Below are positions 62,615 to 64,000 of a stretch of DNA of 64,000 nt, in pieces; position 1 is the stretch's first letter; each line of letters opens with the position of its first letter. The stretch is from Limosilactobacillus caecicola. Lineage in GTDB: Bacteria > Bacillota > Bacilli > Lactobacillales > Lactobacillaceae. The position numbers and the translations under genes were made by a program. The DNA is taken from NCBI RefSeq assembly GCF_943192935.1, contig NZ_CALPCI010000003.1, positions 1 through 64,000 of the forward strand, given 5' to 3'. Below the pieces are notes generated by a model. That model was not told where the DNA came from. It did no database searches and saw nothing but the letters and a program-made list of their open reading frames with translations.

Positions 62615-64000
62615 CTAACTATTTTTGACACTTTGATAGTAGTCCTGCTCGATTCGTTTGAACGAACCTGCTTCAGCCTCTTCCAGGGCTGTCCCAATTG
62701 TTTCCAAAGCCGTTGAATACTCGTTCCTTTCAAACAAATCCTGGGCCTTTTGGATTGCCTTATCAATCGTCTCGTTATCAGTGCTCAAGCGGTTGGCATA
62801 TTGGATCAGCCGTTCCGTCAACGCTGCACTGTCGCGCAGGTTATCCGTTTTCTCCTGCAGATTTTCTAAATCATCCTGAACAATCAGCAATTGTTTAGTA
62901 ATATCTTCCATATTAATTTGTGGTTGATTCATCGCTTCAGAAAGCTTACTAATTTCATCACTTACAACAAAGAAATAATCCAAATAATCTTGTGGAATAC
63001 CGGGAAGATTCAAAGCTTCTACATGCCGTTTAATGGTCCGAATTTCTGTGATAAATTTTTGCAATGCCTTACGGGCCCGTGTCTCATCAGTCTGCAACCC
63101 TGCAACGCCATCATTAACACTCTGTTGTTGCTTCTCTATTTCCGTAAGGTTCTCTTCTAGTTCTTGATAGTGTGCGCGGATCACACTATAAACTGCCGTC
63201 TGCTCCTTAATCGATTGAGTGTCATCCTGACATTGTTTGGCAATTTCTTTCAATTGTTCATCTAATTGCCGAGTATCTGCAATTTCGTCATTATTCAATG
63301 TATAACTATTACTCAACCGCTGTAATTCAGTCATTAGAATCATGTTTTGCTTTTGAGCATGTTCCAGATGTGAACTGATCTTTGGCTGATCCTTAAGTAC
63401 GTAAGGCTTTGCATCAATTTCCTGTTGCATGACCTCGTAAAGATGATCAATTTTTGCCGCTAACTCTTTATTGGCTGCTTTAACGGGTTGGGGATTCAGA
63501 TTAGCCAATTTTTTTAAAGCCATTTGTCGTTCTGACTCTAGATCATCAATCTGTTGTTCCAAATTCTCTTCAGTAAAGTGATAATGAGCCTTAACTAAAT
63601 CTGCATAACCAGACTTCAATTCCTTTAATTGATCCGGAAAGATGGCATAAAGCGGCCGATATAATTCAGGAATTTCATCAATCATGGTTTGGAAATCACT
63701 TGTTTGTTCCTGTAAATCATTCAACAGTTCCTGGGCCGCCTCATGATCACCCTCATGGGTAACTTCGGAAAAATGTTCATACTTTTTTTCTAAGTTAACG
63801 AGGCGTTGCTGTAGTTCTTTTTGGCTCTCCCCATAATCAAATGCCTTTTCATCCAAGATTCGGCCAAATTTATTATATTGTTGTCGTAATTCTTTAATTG
63901 CGTTCGTTTGTGTTTCCACTGCTTGATTAAGTTGATCAATACTAGCTTCCAACTGCCGTTGAATTGTTAGCAAATGATCAACTAATTGACGCAAGTCATT
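62615..64000 (-). CDS. ezrA: Septation ring formation regulator EzrA (partial, cut by window edge)
   Basis: The C-terminal 461 or so residues of an EzrA-like protein, open to the right edge of the window; the N-terminal membrane helix lies outside. The visible part is almost entirely coiled coil, rich in Gln, Glu, Leu and Lys, in spectrin-like repeats (for example LQEKTDNLRDSAALTERL). EzrA binds FtsZ and restrains ring assembly. The in-frame TTG at 63994 is not a real start, since the frame continues as Asn-Asp beyond it. It is followed by a good terminator and the desulfurase-thiI operon. Confidence 0.85.
   Translation of the reverse strand, partial: NDLRQLVDHLLTIQRQLEASIDQLNQAVETQTNAIKELRQQYNKFGRILDEKAFDYGESQKELQQRLVNLEKKYEHFSEVTHEGDHEAAQELLNDLQEQTSDFQTMIDEIPELYRPLYAIFPDQLKELKSGYADLVKAHYHFTEENLEQQIDDLESERQMALKKLANLNPQPVKAANKELAAKIDHLYEVMQQEIDAKPYVLKDQPKISSHLEHAQKQNMILMTELQRLSNSYTLNNDEIADTRQLDEQLKEIAKQCQDDTQSIKEQTAVYSVIRAHYQELEENLTEIEKQQQSVNDGVAGLQTDETRARKALQKFITEIRTIKRHVEALNLPGIPQDYLDYFFVVSDEISKLSEAMNQPQINMEDITKQLLIVQDDLENLQEKTDNLRDSAALTERLIQYANRLSTDNETIDKAIQKAQDLFERNEYSTALETIGTALEEAEAGSFKRIEQDYYQSVKNS

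Noticed and set aside
62615-63994. Possible complete gene starting at 63994
   Set aside because: The codon there is TTG within an open frame that continues to the window edge; EzrA proteins have an N-terminal membrane helix that is missing here, so the gene is cut.

Overview
The window is a chromosomal stretch of a low-to-mid GC Lactobacillaceae bacterium. Gene content and order point to Limosilactobacillus or a close relative; this is inferred from the genes, not from a database match. The evidence includes a lactobacillus-type comG-ytxK-ackA block, ymfF-ymfH-rodZ-pgsA-cinA-recA-rny, mutS-mutL-ruvA-ruvB, T-box leaders on aminoacyl-tRNA synthetase genes and a CcpA/cre carbon system. Nearly all genes lie on the minus strand. 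I see no prophage, insertion sequence, CRISPR array, rRNA or tRNA gene.

Layout. 1-5.8 kb: dedA, a TIGR01906 membrane protein, a NagD-type HAD phosphatase, yutD, a metallophosphoesterase, ackA and a YtxK methyltransferase. 5.9-9.5 kb: the comGA-GG pseudopilus operon. 9.6-15 kb: yebC, an unknown membrane protein in the ccpA transcript, ccpA, ytxH/DUF948 genes, mscS and a Cof phosphatase. 15.3-18.4 kb: an MFS sugar transporter and a GH13 oligo-1,6-glucosidase behind cre sites. 18.5-26.5 kb: yfcE-like, rdgB, murI, yslB, trxA, mutS2, cvpA, rnhC, yrzB, ruvX, ireB. 26.6-32.4 kb: alaS with a T-box, a CshB-like helicase, nrnA, yajC. 32.5-42.8 kb: a degenerate tgt-like gene, ruvB, ruvA, mutL, mutS, rny, recA. 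42.8-48.5 kb: cinA, pgsA, rodZ, ymfH, ymfF. 48.6-51.3 kb: an amino-acid ABC transporter behind an unusual T-box. 51.3-59 kb: mreD, mreC, mreB, radC, folC, valS with a T-box. 59-64 kb: tpx, a DUF1304 gene, thiI, a cysteine desulfurase and ezrA (cut by the window edge).

How it works together. DNA repair, recombination and natural transformation dominate (comG, cinA-recA, radC, mutSL, ruvAB, ruvX, mutS2, rnhC). comGA, cinA and radC share a motif CGTCTWTWAA 27-30 nt before their start codons, which may be a competence sigma-factor promoter element. The most noteworthy other signals are: a transporter T-box with one upstream region but two successive antiterminator/terminator modules; a TGT-family protein that has lost the zinc and substrate-loop signatures and sits where queA-tgt normally lies; four hairpins with one shared architecture but unrelated sequences; and a two-copy intergenic repeat whose palindromic core is inverted between copies.
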